Positions 43,372-52,505 of a DNA stretch of 64,000 nucleotides are shown here, piece by piece (within the stretch, counting starts at the first letter, position 1; the number at the start of each line of letters is the position of its first letter). Under the pieces are notes generated by a model. The model made no database searches and was not told where the DNA came from. It saw only the letters and a program-made list of their open reading frames with translations. Location: positions 167,809 through 231,808 of the forward strand of contig JBEANL010000001.1 of the NCBI GenBank assembly GCA_041165405.1, in the 5' to 3' direction. The translations under genes were made by a program, and so were the position numbers. Source of the DNA: Methylopumilus sp009926035 (lineage in GTDB: Bacteria > Pseudomonadota > Gammaproteobacteria > Burkholderiales > Methylophilaceae).

Positions 43372-44241
43372 ATGGAAAGTCTCTTTAAATCAGTCGCAAT
43401 TATCGGAAAGTATGCGAGCGGAAGCGAATCTTCTGACATTGAATCCCAGCTTTTAGAACTCGCTCAATATTTAACGAATAAGCATATCAATATCTTCATT
43501 GAGGCTAAAACTCATCAATCTGGAAAGTTTCAAGCCTTTCAATCGATTGCATTAGAAGATATTGGAACAAAAACAGATCTCGCGATTGTCGTCGGTGGTG
43601 ATGGCACTATGCTTGGGGTTGCAAGATCTCTAGTGAATTTTGATATTCCTTTGATAGGGATCAATCAAGGACGTTTTGGATTTTTAGCAGATTTAAATAC
43701 CAGTAATATGCTGGAGTCGATCGATGAGATATTTCGGGGCTCCTCGTACAAAGATAAAAGAATGCTTTTGCAATCTAAAATTTTTAGAGGTAAGACATGC
43801 ATTCATGAGTCATTAGCGCTCAATGATGTCGTTGTGCGAAGCGGTTCCCGTCTGATTGAATTAGAAGTGTCAATTAATGGTAGTTTTGTTCATAAACAAA
43901 GATCAGATGGTCTTGTTGTCACTACACCGACAGGAACAACTGCTTATGCACTCTCCGCAGGCGGCCCCATTCTTCACCCTGAATTGGAAGCCATTTCGAT
44001 TGTACCAATCAGTCCGCACACATTAAGTAATCGTCCTATCGCTGTGAGCAGTCAAAGCCTTATCGAGATCCATGTGGTGAGTATGGATGAATCTTATTTA
44101 AGCATTGATGGGCAACTTAAAGTGCCGCTTGAACTTCATGATCGTGTTGAAATTAAGCGCGCTGAAAAAATGATTACGCTTCTTCATCCAAAAGACTATT
44201 GTTATTTTGAGATGTTAAGAAAAAAATTAAACTGGGGTTAA
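43372..44241 (+). CDS. nadK: NAD kinase
   Basis: A 289-residue ATP-NAD kinase that makes NADP. The catalytic GGDGT is at residues 75-79. It also shows NQGRFGFLADL, the conserved SDGLVVTTPTGTTAYALSAGGP block, and the late PIAVSSQSLIEI. Length matches the E. coli enzyme (292). It is divergent from hrcA and 9 bases before recN. Confidence 0.98.
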   Translation: MESLFKSVAIIGKYASGSESSDIESQLLELAQYLTNKHINIFIEAKTHQSGKFQAFQSIALEDIGTKTDLAIVVGGDGTMLGVARSLVNFDIPLIGINQGRFGFLADLNTSNMLESIDEIFRGSSYKDKRMLLQSKIFRGKTCIHESLALNDVVVRSGSRLIELEVSINGSFVHKQRSDGLVVTTPTGTTAYALSAGGPILHPELEAISIVPISPHTLSNRPIAVSSQSLIEIHVVSMDESYLSIDGQLKVPLELHDRVEIKRAEKMITLLHPKDYCYFEMLRKKLNWG

Positions 44242-44250
44242 TGAAGCGCT

Positions 44251-45909
44251 ATGTTACTTAATCTATCTATCCTTGATTTTGTGATTGTCGACAAAATGAG
44301 TTTGGATTTTAAATCTGGTTTTTCAGCATTAACAGGTGAGACAGGCGCTGGAAAATCAATTCTCATTGACGCTCTATCCTTAGCTTTAGGACAGCGCAAT
44401 GAAGGTGGGGTGGTAAGGCTTCACCAAGATAAAGCAGATATTAGCGCTATCTTTGATATTAAAGACAATCAGGAGGTGATTGATTGGCTTAAAGAAAACG
44501 AACTTGAATCTGATAACTATGAACTCATTTTAAGAAGAGTGATTCATGCGGATGGAAAATCAAGAGCTTTTATTAATGGCAAATTAGCAACACTGCAACA
44601 GTTAAAAGAATTGGGCGAGTCACTCGTTGATATTTATAGTCAAAACTCTCACCATTCACTTTTAAAATTAAGCGCACAAAGACAAATTTTAGATGATTTT
44701 GGCGGTCACTCAGACTTAGCACTAAAAACTTATAATCTATATCAAACATGGTACAAGCTTCACATACAAAAAATTGAATACGAAAAAAATACGCAAATTT
44801 ACAGTGATGAGCTCGCAGAGTTAAGAGATAAATTAAGGGAGTTAAAACAACTTTCATTTACTTTGAGCGACTGGGAAGTCTTGCAGCAAGATCACGCCAT
44901 GATGTCACATGGCAACGAGCTTATTGAAGATATTAATTTTTGTATTGAAGTTTTAGAAAAAGATGAAACAGCGATTTCAGATAGACTCCATTTGATCCAG
45001 CAAAAAATTGCTCATTCGGTGACTATTGATGAGAAGCTAAAAGAATCTTCCGAACTTATTGATTCTATTACTATACAAACAGAAGAACTTCTCCGCTCCC
45101 TTAATCGATATTTGCAAAAAGTTGATTTAGATCCAGAAAGACTGAAAGACATTGAGGCCCGAATTCAAGCGATACATAATTTTGGTAGAAAGCATCGTAT
45201 CAAGCCTGAGGAGTTTGAATCCACACTCATTACCTGGCAAGCGCGTAAGGATGAGCTTGAGTCTTTCCAATCAGATGATGGTATCGATGCCAAGGAAAAA
45301 GCAGCGCTCCAAGCTTTTAATGAATGCGCACAATTATTAACTGAAGCGCGAAAAACTGCTGCCGCGACTTTAAGTCAAAACATCACTCAAGCGATGCAAA
45401 AACTATCTTTTAGCCATGGACGCTTTGAAGTGAAACTCACATCTCAAGACCCAACAGCACATGGTCTAGAGCATATTGAATTTCTAGTGGCATCCCACTT
45501 AGGCGCTGAACCGAGACCCATTCATAAGGCAGCGTCTGGAGGTGAGCTCTCTCGCTTAAGTCTTGCAATTCGTGTGGCATCCATTTCCAAAGCAAATGTG
45601 CCGTGTATGATTTTTGATGAGGTGGATGTAGGTATTGGAGGTAGTGTTGCAGAAATTGTAGGTAAGCTTTTAAAAGAATTAGGTAATCACGATCAAAGAC
45701 AAGTGTTAGTTATTACCCACTTACCTCAAGTTGCATCATTAGCTATTCATCATTACAAAGTATCCAAAACACAGGAAAACAATCAAACACTCAGTCACAT
45801 TCATTTAATGGATGACAAGATGCGTGTTGATGAAATTGCGCGTATGTTGGGTGGTATATCGATTACCGACACCACAAGAGAACATGCGAAGGAAATGTTA
45901 CAGATTTAA
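44251..45909 (+). CDS. recN: DNA repair protein RecN
   Basis: A 552-residue SMC-like ATPase for double-strand break repair. Walker A is GETGAGKS at residues 29-36, a coiled-coil region spans about 150-360, and the ABC signature ASGGELSRLSLAIR is followed by Walker B MIFDEVDVGIGG. The D-loop His lies in ITHLPQVA. It overlaps the convergent fur stop by 4 bases. No LexA box was recognised upstream. Confidence 0.97.
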   Translation: MLLNLSILDFVIVDKMSLDFKSGFSALTGETGAGKSILIDALSLALGQRNEGGVVRLHQDKADISAIFDIKDNQEVIDWLKENELESDNYELILRRVIHADGKSRAFINGKLATLQQLKELGESLVDIYSQNSHHSLLKLSAQRQILDDFGGHSDLALKTYNLYQTWYKLHIQKIEYEKNTQIYSDELAELRDKLRELKQLSFTLSDWEVLQQDHAMMSHGNELIEDINFCIEVLEKDETAISDRLHLIQQKIAHSVTIDEKLKESSELIDSITIQTEELLRSLNRYLQKVDLDPERLKDIEARIQAIHNFGRKHRIKPEEFESTLITWQARKDELESFQSDDGIDAKEKAALQAFNECAQLLTEARKTAAATLSQNITQAMQKLSFSHGRFEVKLTSQDPTAHGLEHIEFLVASHLGAEPRPIHKAASGGELSRLSLAIRVASISKANVPCMIFDEVDVGIGGSVAEIVGKLLKELGNHDQRQVLVITHLPQVASLAIHHYKVSKTQENNQTLSHIHLMDDKMRVDEIARMLGGISITDTTREHAKEMLQI

Positions 45910-46337
45910 ACCTTGTTAGGGCAGGGTGTTTTTGTACATTCAGCATAAATATAAAGGGAATGTTCTTGGATGACAAATCCTTTTTTACTTGCAATGATTT
46001 TCTGTCTTTTTTCAATTTCATCATCACAAAATTCTTCTACATGACCACATTGCATACAGACAATATGATCGTGATGTTGCGAGTCGGTTAATTCAAATAC
46101 AGCCTTATCACTTTCAAAATGATGACGCATTAAAAGACCTGCTTGTTCAAATTGGGTGAGTACACGATAGACTGTTGCAAGACCCACATCTTCACCAGAT
46201 TTAATTAAAAGCTTATAGACATCTTCGGCTGAAAGATGTTTGGCGTCGCTGTGCTCAAAAAGACTTAAGATTTTAAGTCGGGGAAGTGTTGCTTTAAGCC
46301 CTGATTTTTTTAAATCTTTATGATCTTGTGCCATCAC
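45906..46337 (-). CDS. fur: Ferric uptake regulator Fur
   Basis: A 143-residue metalloregulator. The winged-helix part has LPRLKILSLFEHSDAKHLSAEDVYKLL and VGLATVYRVLTQFEQAGLL. The metal region has HHFESDKAVFEL, HHDHIVCMQCGHVEEF with a CxxC pair, and a second Cys pair in CTKTPC. It is divergent from bamE, as is usual in betaproteobacteria. No clear Fur box is visible in the 66-base gap. Confidence 0.97.
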   Translation of the reverse strand: MMAQDHKDLKKSGLKATLPRLKILSLFEHSDAKHLSAEDVYKLLIKSGEDVGLATVYRVLTQFEQAGLLMRHHFESDKAVFELTDSQHHDHIVCMQCGHVEEFCDDEIEKRQKIIASKKGFVIQEHSLYIYAECTKTPCPNKV

Positions 46338-46403
46338 ATCACCTTAAAAATTGCTTTACGAAACATTTTGAATACTGCCTAGCATGTTATATTAATACGC
46401 ATT

Positions 46404-47135
46404 ATGTTTAAAGTTATAAAAATGCGTATATTCCTTCTTGTTTTAAGTCTTTTAGTTACTGCCTGCTCTTCTTCATTACCCTCTATTAAGCCTTATAAAA
46501 TGCCAATTCAACAAGGTAATTTAGTCACCTCAAAAATGATGATGCAATTAAAGCCAGGTATGACAAAAACCCAAGTGCGATTTGTCATGGGCACACCATT
46601 AATTTCTGATAGCTTTCATAAAGATCAATGGGATTATTTTTATCAAATGGAAAAAGATGGTGCCATTATTGAAAAAAGAAGAGTCACTTTAATGTTTGAA
46701 AAAGACTTACTCGTTAAGGTAAAAGGTGACGTTATTCCTGCCGCTCAAAACAAGAATGAAGAGCGTCAAGAAGTAGCGCCTCAAATAAATAATGAGGCTA
46801 ATCAGAAACCAGTTCAAAAAGAAAAAGGTATGCTTGATCGTTTAAAATTTTGGGAAAATGATGAGGAAAAACCTGCTCCAAAAATAGTACCACCTAAAAA
46901 AGAAGTACCCCTAGAAGAAAGAAAACTTGTGACACCCAAGAAAGAAATATCTGAGCCAGTGAAAGCTGAAGAGCCTGAAATTAAAAAACCTGCGACGGAA
47001 GCTCCGCCAGTAGACATTAAAAAAGAGCCAGCGATGGCAAAACCCGAAGCTCAAAAAGCTGACAATTCAAAACCATTGCCAGCTGAAACTGATCGAAATT
47101 ATTTTGATTTAATGCTAGAAAAAATAGGATTCTAA
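46404..47135 (+). CDS. bamE: Outer-membrane assembly lipoprotein BamE, extended form
   Basis: A 243-residue lipoprotein. The lipobox is LVTAC, and the SmpA/OmlA domain has PIQQGNLVTSKMMMQLKPGMT, QVRFVMGTPLISDSFHKDQWDYFYQ and RRVTLMFEKD. The second half (about residues 115-230) is a Lys/Glu/Pro-rich tail not found in E. coli BamE (113 residues), and it ends in DLMLEKIGF. ATG 46404 or 46422 may start it; the latter gives a more typical signal peptide. Confidence 0.92.
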   Translation: MFKVIKMRIFLLVLSLLVTACSSSLPSIKPYKMPIQQGNLVTSKMMMQLKPGMTKTQVRFVMGTPLISDSFHKDQWDYFYQMEKDGAIIEKRRVTLMFEKDLLVKVKGDVIPAAQNKNEERQEVAPQINNEANQKPVQKEKGMLDRLKFWENDEEKPAPKIVPPKKEVPLEERKLVTPKKEISEPVKAEEPEIKKPATEAPPVDIKKEPAMAKPEAQKADNSKPLPAETDRNYFDLMLEKIGF

Positions 47136-47139
47136 TCAT

Positions 47140-47952
47140 ATGAGTAAAATAAATATTCTTATCGTAGGCGCATCTGGCCGCATGGGTCAGACACTGATCC
47201 AAGAAATTGCTGCCGATCAAGAATTGGCGCTTGTGGCGGCTATTGATCATAAATCGAGCGAGAAGCTAGGTCGCGACGCAGGTGAAGCATTAGGCATTGC
47301 GACAGGCGTTAAGATTGATCACGACATTGCTAAAGTGATTTCATCTGCTGATGTTTTGATTGATTTCACAAGACCTGAAGCAAGTCTGGCATATTTGAAG
47401 TTATGTGAAGCACATCAAGTAAAGTATGTTATTGGCACCACTGGATTTTCAGATCAAGAAAAGAAAATGATTCTTGAAGCTTCAAAAACGATACCCATTG
47501 TTTTTGCACCTAATATGAGTGTAGGTGTTAATTTATTAATTTCATTAGTTGAAAAAGCAACGCAATTACTGAAAGATGATTTTGATATTGAAATTATTGA
47601 AGCACATCATCGACATAAAATTGACGCACCTTCAGGCACGGCTTTGAGATTAGGCGAGGCGGTTGCGAAAGCAAGCGGCAGAGACCTTAAAAAGGATGCG
47701 CAGTATGAGCGCTTTGGCAATACAGGCGAGCGCAAGCAAACCACTATTGGCTTTTCAACGATCCGCGGTGGCGACATTGTGGGTGATCATACGGTTTTGT
47801 ATGCAGGAACCGGTGAACGCATTGAATTAACGCATAAAGCTTCAAGTCGAGCGACCTTCGCTAAAGGAGCGCTCAGAGCTGCTAAGTTTTTATCTCAACA
47901 AAAAACCGGTCTTTTTGACATGCAAAAGGTCTTAGGGCTTTCTGATAATTAA
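47140..47952 (+). CDS. dapB: 4-hydroxy-tetrahydrodipicolinate reductase
   Basis: A 270-residue reductase of lysine and diaminopimelate synthesis. It shows ILIVGASGRMGQTLI, the DVLIDFTRPEASLAYL segment, VIGTTGF, FAPNMSVGVN, and the substrate-site EIIEAHHRHKIDAPSGTAL. Length is standard. It begins 4 bases after bamE, so the two are cotranscribed. A new promoter starts just after its stop for carA. Confidence 0.98.
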   Translation: MSKINILIVGASGRMGQTLIQEIAADQELALVAAIDHKSSEKLGRDAGEALGIATGVKIDHDIAKVISSADVLIDFTRPEASLAYLKLCEAHQVKYVIGTTGFSDQEKKMILEASKTIPIVFAPNMSVGVNLLISLVEKATQLLKDDFDIEIIEAHHRHKIDAPSGTALRLGEAVAKASGRDLKKDAQYERFGNTGERKQTTIGFSTIRGGDIVGDHTVLYAGTGERIELTHKASSRATFAKGALRAAKFLSQQKTGLFDMQKVLGLSDN

Positions 47953-47974
47953 CCATTTATCGCGGTTTAGTGCG

Positions 47975-48003
47975 TTGAAATAGGGCGCTAAATCGACTAT
48001 AAT
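47975..48003 (+). promoter_or_regulatory. Sigma-70 promoter of carA
   Basis: TTGAAA (47975-47980), a 17-base spacer and consensus TATAAT (47998-48003). The predicted start at about 48008-48010 gives a 5' leader of about 90 bases before the TTG start codon of carA. This is the best match to a vegetative promoter in the window. Confidence 0.85.
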
Positions 48004-48017
48004 ATCCACGATATTTG

Positions 48018-48090
48018 AAACGGGAGCTGCTAATAACTTCTCCCGTTTTGTATATCCAGTAGCCAAACCCTTGAATTCGCAAATACTGGA
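48018..48090 (+). promoter_or_regulatory. carA leader with two hairpins
   Basis: Hairpin 1: AAACGGGAG (48018-48026) pairs with CTCCCGTTT (48040-48048), 9 bp perfect, then a short T-run, so it resembles a terminator or attenuator. Hairpin 2: TCCAGTA (48055-48061) pairs with TACTGGA (48084-48090), 7 bp perfect, and covers the GGAG ribosome site (48088-48091). TTCTCC (48038-48043) in the arm of hairpin 1 can also pair with GGAGAA (48088-48093), so exclusive folds are possible. Confidence 0.65.
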
Positions 48091-48098
48091 GAATCATT

Positions 48099-49247
48099 TT
48101 GTCGCGAAATATGTCGGCAGTGTTAGTGCTTGCAGACGGAACTAAGTTTCGAGGTATTTCAATTGGTGCTCCAGGTTTAACCACAGGTGAAGTTGTTTTT
48201 AATACTTCCATGACTGGTTATCAAGAAATTCTGACTGACCCTTCTTATACAAAACAAATTGTCACACTTACTTATCCTCATATTGGTAATGTAGGCGTTA
48301 ATCAAGAAGATATTGAATCTGATAAGGTCTATGCGAGCGGTTTAATCATCCGCGATCTCGCCATGATTAATAGCAATTTTAGAAGTGAACAAACGCTCTC
48401 TGAATACTTAAAAGCAAATCACATTGTTGCGATCGCAAATATTGATACAAGAAAACTTACAAGACACTTAAGAGAACATGGCTCACAAGCGGGCTGCATT
48501 ATTGCAGAGTCTGATGATGATAAAAAAGCACATGAAGAAGCTAGAGCTTTTCCAGGGCTTTCCGGTATGGATCTCGCTAAAGTTGTGAGCTCTAAAAAAA
48601 CCTACACATTCAATCAGGGTGAATGGTCATTATCTGAAGGCTACATTAATCACAAAGAATCTGATAATCATGTGGTCGCATTTGATTACGGTATCAAGAA
48701 AAATATTTTAAGAATGTTAGTTTCAAGGCGATGTAAAGTGACCGTGGTCCCTGCTGAAACTTCTTATGAAGAAGTGATCCGCTTAAAACCTGATGGCGTA
48801 TTTTTATCGAATGGACCTGGCGATCCTGAGCCATGTGATTATGCAATTAAAGCTATTAAACAATTGGTCGATGATGGATATCCTACTTTTGGTATTTGTT
48901 TGGGCCATCAACTTTTAGCATTAGCAAGTGGCGCTAAAACATCCAAAATGAAATTTGGACATCATGGTGCAAATCACCCCGTTCAAGATTTAAAAACAAA
49001 GCGTGTTTTTATTACTAGCCAAAATCATGGTTTTACAGTCGATCAAACTTCACTCCCTAAACATTTAGCAGCTACACATCAATCTCTTTTTGATGGCAGC
49101 TTGCAAGGTATTGAAAGATTAGATCAGCCCGCATTCAGTTTCCAAGGCCATCCTGAAGCAAGTCCTGGCCCATCGGAAATGAGCTATTTGTTTGATCACT
49201 TTATTGATCTTATTGAAAAAAAGAAAATGAGCCATGCCAAAGCGTAA
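48099..49247 (+). CDS. carA: Carbamoyl-phosphate synthase small subunit
   Basis: A 382-residue glutaminase subunit that feeds ammonia to CarB. It shows FNTSMTGYQEILTDPSY, and the class I amidotransferase site FGICLGHQLLALA with nucleophile Cys267, and SFQGHPEASPGP with the His-Glu pair. GGAG lies 7 bases before the TTG at 48099, so TTG is the likely start (E. coli carA also uses TTG). The ATG at 48111 has poorer spacing. It overlaps carB by 14 bases. Confidence 0.97.
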   Translation: MSRNMSAVLVLADGTKFRGISIGAPGLTTGEVVFNTSMTGYQEILTDPSYTKQIVTLTYPHIGNVGVNQEDIESDKVYASGLIIRDLAMINSNFRSEQTLSEYLKANHIVAIANIDTRKLTRHLREHGSQAGCIIAESDDDKKAHEEARAFPGLSGMDLAKVVSSKKTYTFNQGEWSLSEGYINHKESDNHVVAFDYGIKKNILRMLVSRRCKVTVVPAETSYEEVIRLKPDGVFLSNGPGDPEPCDYAIKAIKQLVDDGYPTFGICLGHQLLALASGAKTSKMKFGHHGANHPVQDLKTKRVFITSQNHGFTVDQTSLPKHLAATHQSLFDGSLQGIERLDQPAFSFQGHPEASPGPSEMSYLFDHFIDLIEKKKMSHAKA

Positions 49248-52200
49248 AGATATTAAGTCTATTCTCATTATTGGTGCAGGCCCTATTGTCATTGGTCAAG
49301 CATGTGAGTTTGACTATTCTGGCGCGCAAGCGTGTAAAGCACTTCGTGAAGAAGGTTATCGTGTCATCTTAGTGAATTCAAATCCAGCTACGATCATGAC
49401 AGATCCTGAAATGGCGGATGCCACTTATATCGAGCCTATCAATTGGCAAATCGTTGAAAAAATTATTGCAAAAGAAAAACCAGATGCACTTCTCCCTACA
49501 ATGGGCGGACAAACTGCGCTCAATTGCGCGCTCGATTTAGACAAGTTTGGTGTTTTAAAAAAATATAACGTTGAATTAATTGGTGCTTCTAAAGAAGCGA
49601 TTGATAAAGCAGAAGATAGACAAAAATTTAAAGAGGCTATGAATAAGATTGGCCTCGGTTCTGCAAGATCAGCTATTGCGCATAGCTTAGAAGAGGCGAT
49701 ACAAGTTCAAGCAGGTATTGGTTATCCAGCGATCATTCGTCCATCATTTACGATGGGGGGAAGTGGCGGTGGCATTGCATACAATCGTGAAGAGTTTATA
49801 GCGATCTGTGAAAGAGGACTAGAGGCGTCACCCACAAAAGAACTTCTTATTGAGGAGTCTCTCCTTGGATGGAAAGAATACGAGATGGAGGTGGTGCGTG
49901 ACTCTCAAGATAACTGCATCATTATTTGTTCAATTGAAAATTTAGATCCAATGGGTGTGCATACAGGCGACTCCATTACTGTAGCTCCTGCGCAAACACT
50001 TACTGACAAAGAATATCAAATCATGCGTAATGCATCGATTGCGGTCTTGCGAGAAATTGGAGTAGATACAGGCGGCTCCAATGTGCAATTTGCAATCAAT
50101 CCAAAAGACGGGCGCATGATAGTCATTGAAATGAATCCTCGTGTATCACGTTCATCTGCCTTAGCCTCAAAGGCAACAGGTTTCCCAATTGCAAAAATTG
50201 CAGCCAAACTTGCAGTTGGCTTTACACTCGATGAATTAAAAAATGAAATTACAGGTGGGGCAACACCTGCATCTTTTGAGCCAAGTATTGATTACGTTGT
50301 CACTAAAGTACCTCGTTTTGCGTTCGAAAAATTTCCACAAGCAGATTCAAGGCTTACGACCCAGATGAAATCTGTAGGTGAGGTGATGGCGATTGGACGC
50401 ACCTTCCAGGAATCTTTCCAAAAAGCATTAAGAGGTCTTGAAATTGGTGTGGATGGCTTAGATGAAAAAACAACGGATCAAGATCTCATTATTAAAGAGC
50501 TAAGAGAACCGGGACCTGAACGAATTTGGTATGTGGGCGATGCATTTAGATTAGGTATGTCGGTTGAAGAAGTTTTTGGGCACTCAAATATTGACCCATG
50601 GTTCTTACATCAAATTAAAAATATTATTGATATCGAAAAGGATTTGTTAAATACCTCACTTAATGATCTGTCAAAAGAAAATTTATTTCAGTTAAAACAA
50701 AAAGGATTTTCTGATCGAAGGCTTGCAACACTTTTAAAAGTTAAACAAGAAGATGTTAGAAATTATCGCCATAAACATAACGTGAGACCAGTATATAAGC
50801 GTGTAGATACCTGTGCTGCAGAATTCTCCACGAATACAGCTTATATGTATTCAACGTATGAAGAAGAGTGTGAAGCCAATCCAACACTTAAGAAAAAAAT
50901 TATTGTCTTAGGTGGCGGACCCAATCGTATTGGACAGGGTATTGAATTTGATTACTGCTGTGTGCATGCAGCCTTAGCATTGCGTGAAGATGGATACGAA
51001 ACCATCATGGTCAATTGTAATCCTGAAACAGTATCTACTGATTACGACACCTCTGACCGACTTTATTTTGAACCCGTCACACTTGAAGATGTATTAGAAA
51101 TTGTCGCCATTGAAAAACCATTTGGCGTCATTGTACAATATGGTGGACAAACTCCATTAAAGTTAGCTAAAGATTTAGAAAAAGCAGGCGTACCGATTAT
51201 TGGTACCACGCCTGATGCCATTGATATGGCAGAAGACCGTGAGCGCTTCCAAAAAATGTTAAATTCGATTGGTCTTAAGCAGCCCCCTAATCGAACAGCA
51301 AGAACGCCTGAAGATGCGATTCGCTTAGCTGAAGAAATTGGTTACCCGCTTGTAGTAAGACCGAGCTATGTGCTTGGCGGTCGTGCGATGGAAATCGTGC
51401 ATGAGCAAGCGCAACTTGAACGTTATATGCGCGAAGCTGTAAAAGTCTCCCATGAATCTCCTGTCCTTCTTGATCGCTTTTTAAATGATGCGCTTGAGGT
51501 TGATGTTGATGCATTATCAGATGGCACAGATGTCATTATTGGTGGCATTATGGAGCACATCGAACAAGCGGGTGTTCACTCAGGCGACTCCGCATGTTCA
51601 CTTCCTCCTTATAGTTTGTCTAAAAAAATTCAAGATGAATTAAGAAAACAAACCATTGAAATGGCGAAAGCACTTAATGTTGTAGGTCTCATGAATGTGC
51701 AGTTTGCGATTCAAGGTGATGTCATCTATGTTTTAGAGGTCAATCCTAGAGCCTCTCGAACTGTTCCTTTTGTATCTAAGGCATGCGGGTTACAGTTAGC
51801 TAAAATTGCAGCACGCAATATGGTTGGTATGAGTCTTAAGTCACAAAAAGTGACGAAAGAAATTGTGCCTAAATTCTTCTCTGTGAAAGAAGCCGTATTT
51901 CCATTTATTAAATTCCCTGGTGTGGATACGATTTTAGGACCTGAAATGAAATCAACAGGTGAAGTCATGGGCTTAGGTAAAACATTTGCGGAAGCGTTTA
52001 TTAAATCTCAACTTGGCTCTTCTACAAAACTACCCAAAGATGGAAAAGCTTTTATCAGTGTGCGTCGTGAAGACCACCATAAGGTGATTGAGATTGCGAA
52101 ATCATTAGATCAATTAGGTTTTCAGATTGTGGCAACGAAGGGCACTGCAAAAGCATTGATGGATGCAGGACTAAAGGTTGAGCCGGTCAATAAAGTCGCA

Positions 52201-52437
52201 GAAGGAAGGCCTCATATTGTTGACATGATTAAGAACAATGAGATTTCTTTTATCGTCAATGTGACGGAAGATAAACGTGCCATTGCAGATTCGTATGAAA
52301 TTCGAAGATACGCATTACAAAATAAAGTAACTTATTACACAACCATTGCAGGTGCTAAAGCGGCATGTATTGGTATGAACTTCGTAGAAGAGATTACCGT
52401 CACCTCTATCCAAAGCTTGCATAAAGAACTTAGTTAA
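49234..52437 (+). CDS. carB: Carbamoyl-phosphate synthase large subunit
   Basis: A 1067-residue synthetase with two homologous ATP-grasp halves. The first begins ILIIGAGPIVIGQACEFDYSG and the second IIVLGGGPNRIGQGIEFDYC near residue 550. Both halves show RPSFTMGG / RPSYVLGG and NPRVSRSSALASKATG / NPRASRTVPFVSKACG. A C-terminal MGS-like allosteric domain (about 935-1067) binds UMP/ornithine in homologues. The product feeds pyrimidines and arginine. Confidence 0.99.
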   Translation: MPKRKDIKSILIIGAGPIVIGQACEFDYSGAQACKALREEGYRVILVNSNPATIMTDPEMADATYIEPINWQIVEKIIAKEKPDALLPTMGGQTALNCALDLDKFGVLKKYNVELIGASKEAIDKAEDRQKFKEAMNKIGLGSARSAIAHSLEEAIQVQAGIGYPAIIRPSFTMGGSGGGIAYNREEFIAICERGLEASPTKELLIEESLLGWKEYEMEVVRDSQDNCIIICSIENLDPMGVHTGDSITVAPAQTLTDKEYQIMRNASIAVLREIGVDTGGSNVQFAINPKDGRMIVIEMNPRVSRSSALASKATGFPIAKIAAKLAVGFTLDELKNEITGGATPASFEPSIDYVVTKVPRFAFEKFPQADSRLTTQMKSVGEVMAIGRTFQESFQKALRGLEIGVDGLDEKTTDQDLIIKELREPGPERIWYVGDAFRLGMSVEEVFGHSNIDPWFLHQIKNIIDIEKDLLNTSLNDLSKENLFQLKQKGFSDRRLATLLKVKQEDVRNYRHKHNVRPVYKRVDTCAAEFSTNTAYMYSTYEEECEANPTLKKKIIVLGGGPNRIGQGIEFDYCCVHAALALREDGYETIMVNCNPETVSTDYDTSDRLYFEPVTLEDVLEIVAIEKPFGVIVQYGGQTPLKLAKDLEKAGVPIIGTTPDAIDMAEDRERFQKMLNSIGLKQPPNRTARTPEDAIRLAEEIGYPLVVRPSYVLGGRAMEIVHEQAQLERYMREAVKVSHESPVLLDRFLNDALEVDVDALSDGTDVIIGGIMEHIEQAGVHSGDSACSLPPYSLSKKIQDELRKQTIEMAKALNVVGLMNVQFAIQGDVIYVLEVNPRASRTVPFVSKACGLQLAKIAARNMVGMSLKSQKVTKEIVPKFFSVKEAVFPFIKFPGVDTILGPEMKSTGEVMGLGKTFAEAFIKSQLGSSTKLPKDGKAFISVRREDHHKVIEIAKSLDQLGFQIVATKGTAKALMDAGLKVEPVNKVAEGRPHIVDMIKNNEISFIVNVTEDKRAIADSYEIRRYALQNKVTYYTTIAGAKAACIGMNFVEEITVTSIQSLHKELS

Positions 52438-52457
52438 AATACACTCAATTTTTATAA

Positions 52458-52492
52458 ACCACACTCCATTTAAAGAGCGTGGTTTTTGTTTT
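52458..52492 (+). terminator. Intrinsic terminator between carB and greA
   Basis: ACCACACTC (52458-52466) pairs with GAGCGTGGT (52475-52483), with 8 of 9 pairs and an 8-base loop, followed by TTTTTGTTTT to 52492. The greA ribosome site begins 4 bases later. It ends carAB transcripts or acts as an attenuator for greA. Confidence 0.85.
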
Positions 52493-52505
52493 AATAGGAA
52501 TGAAT

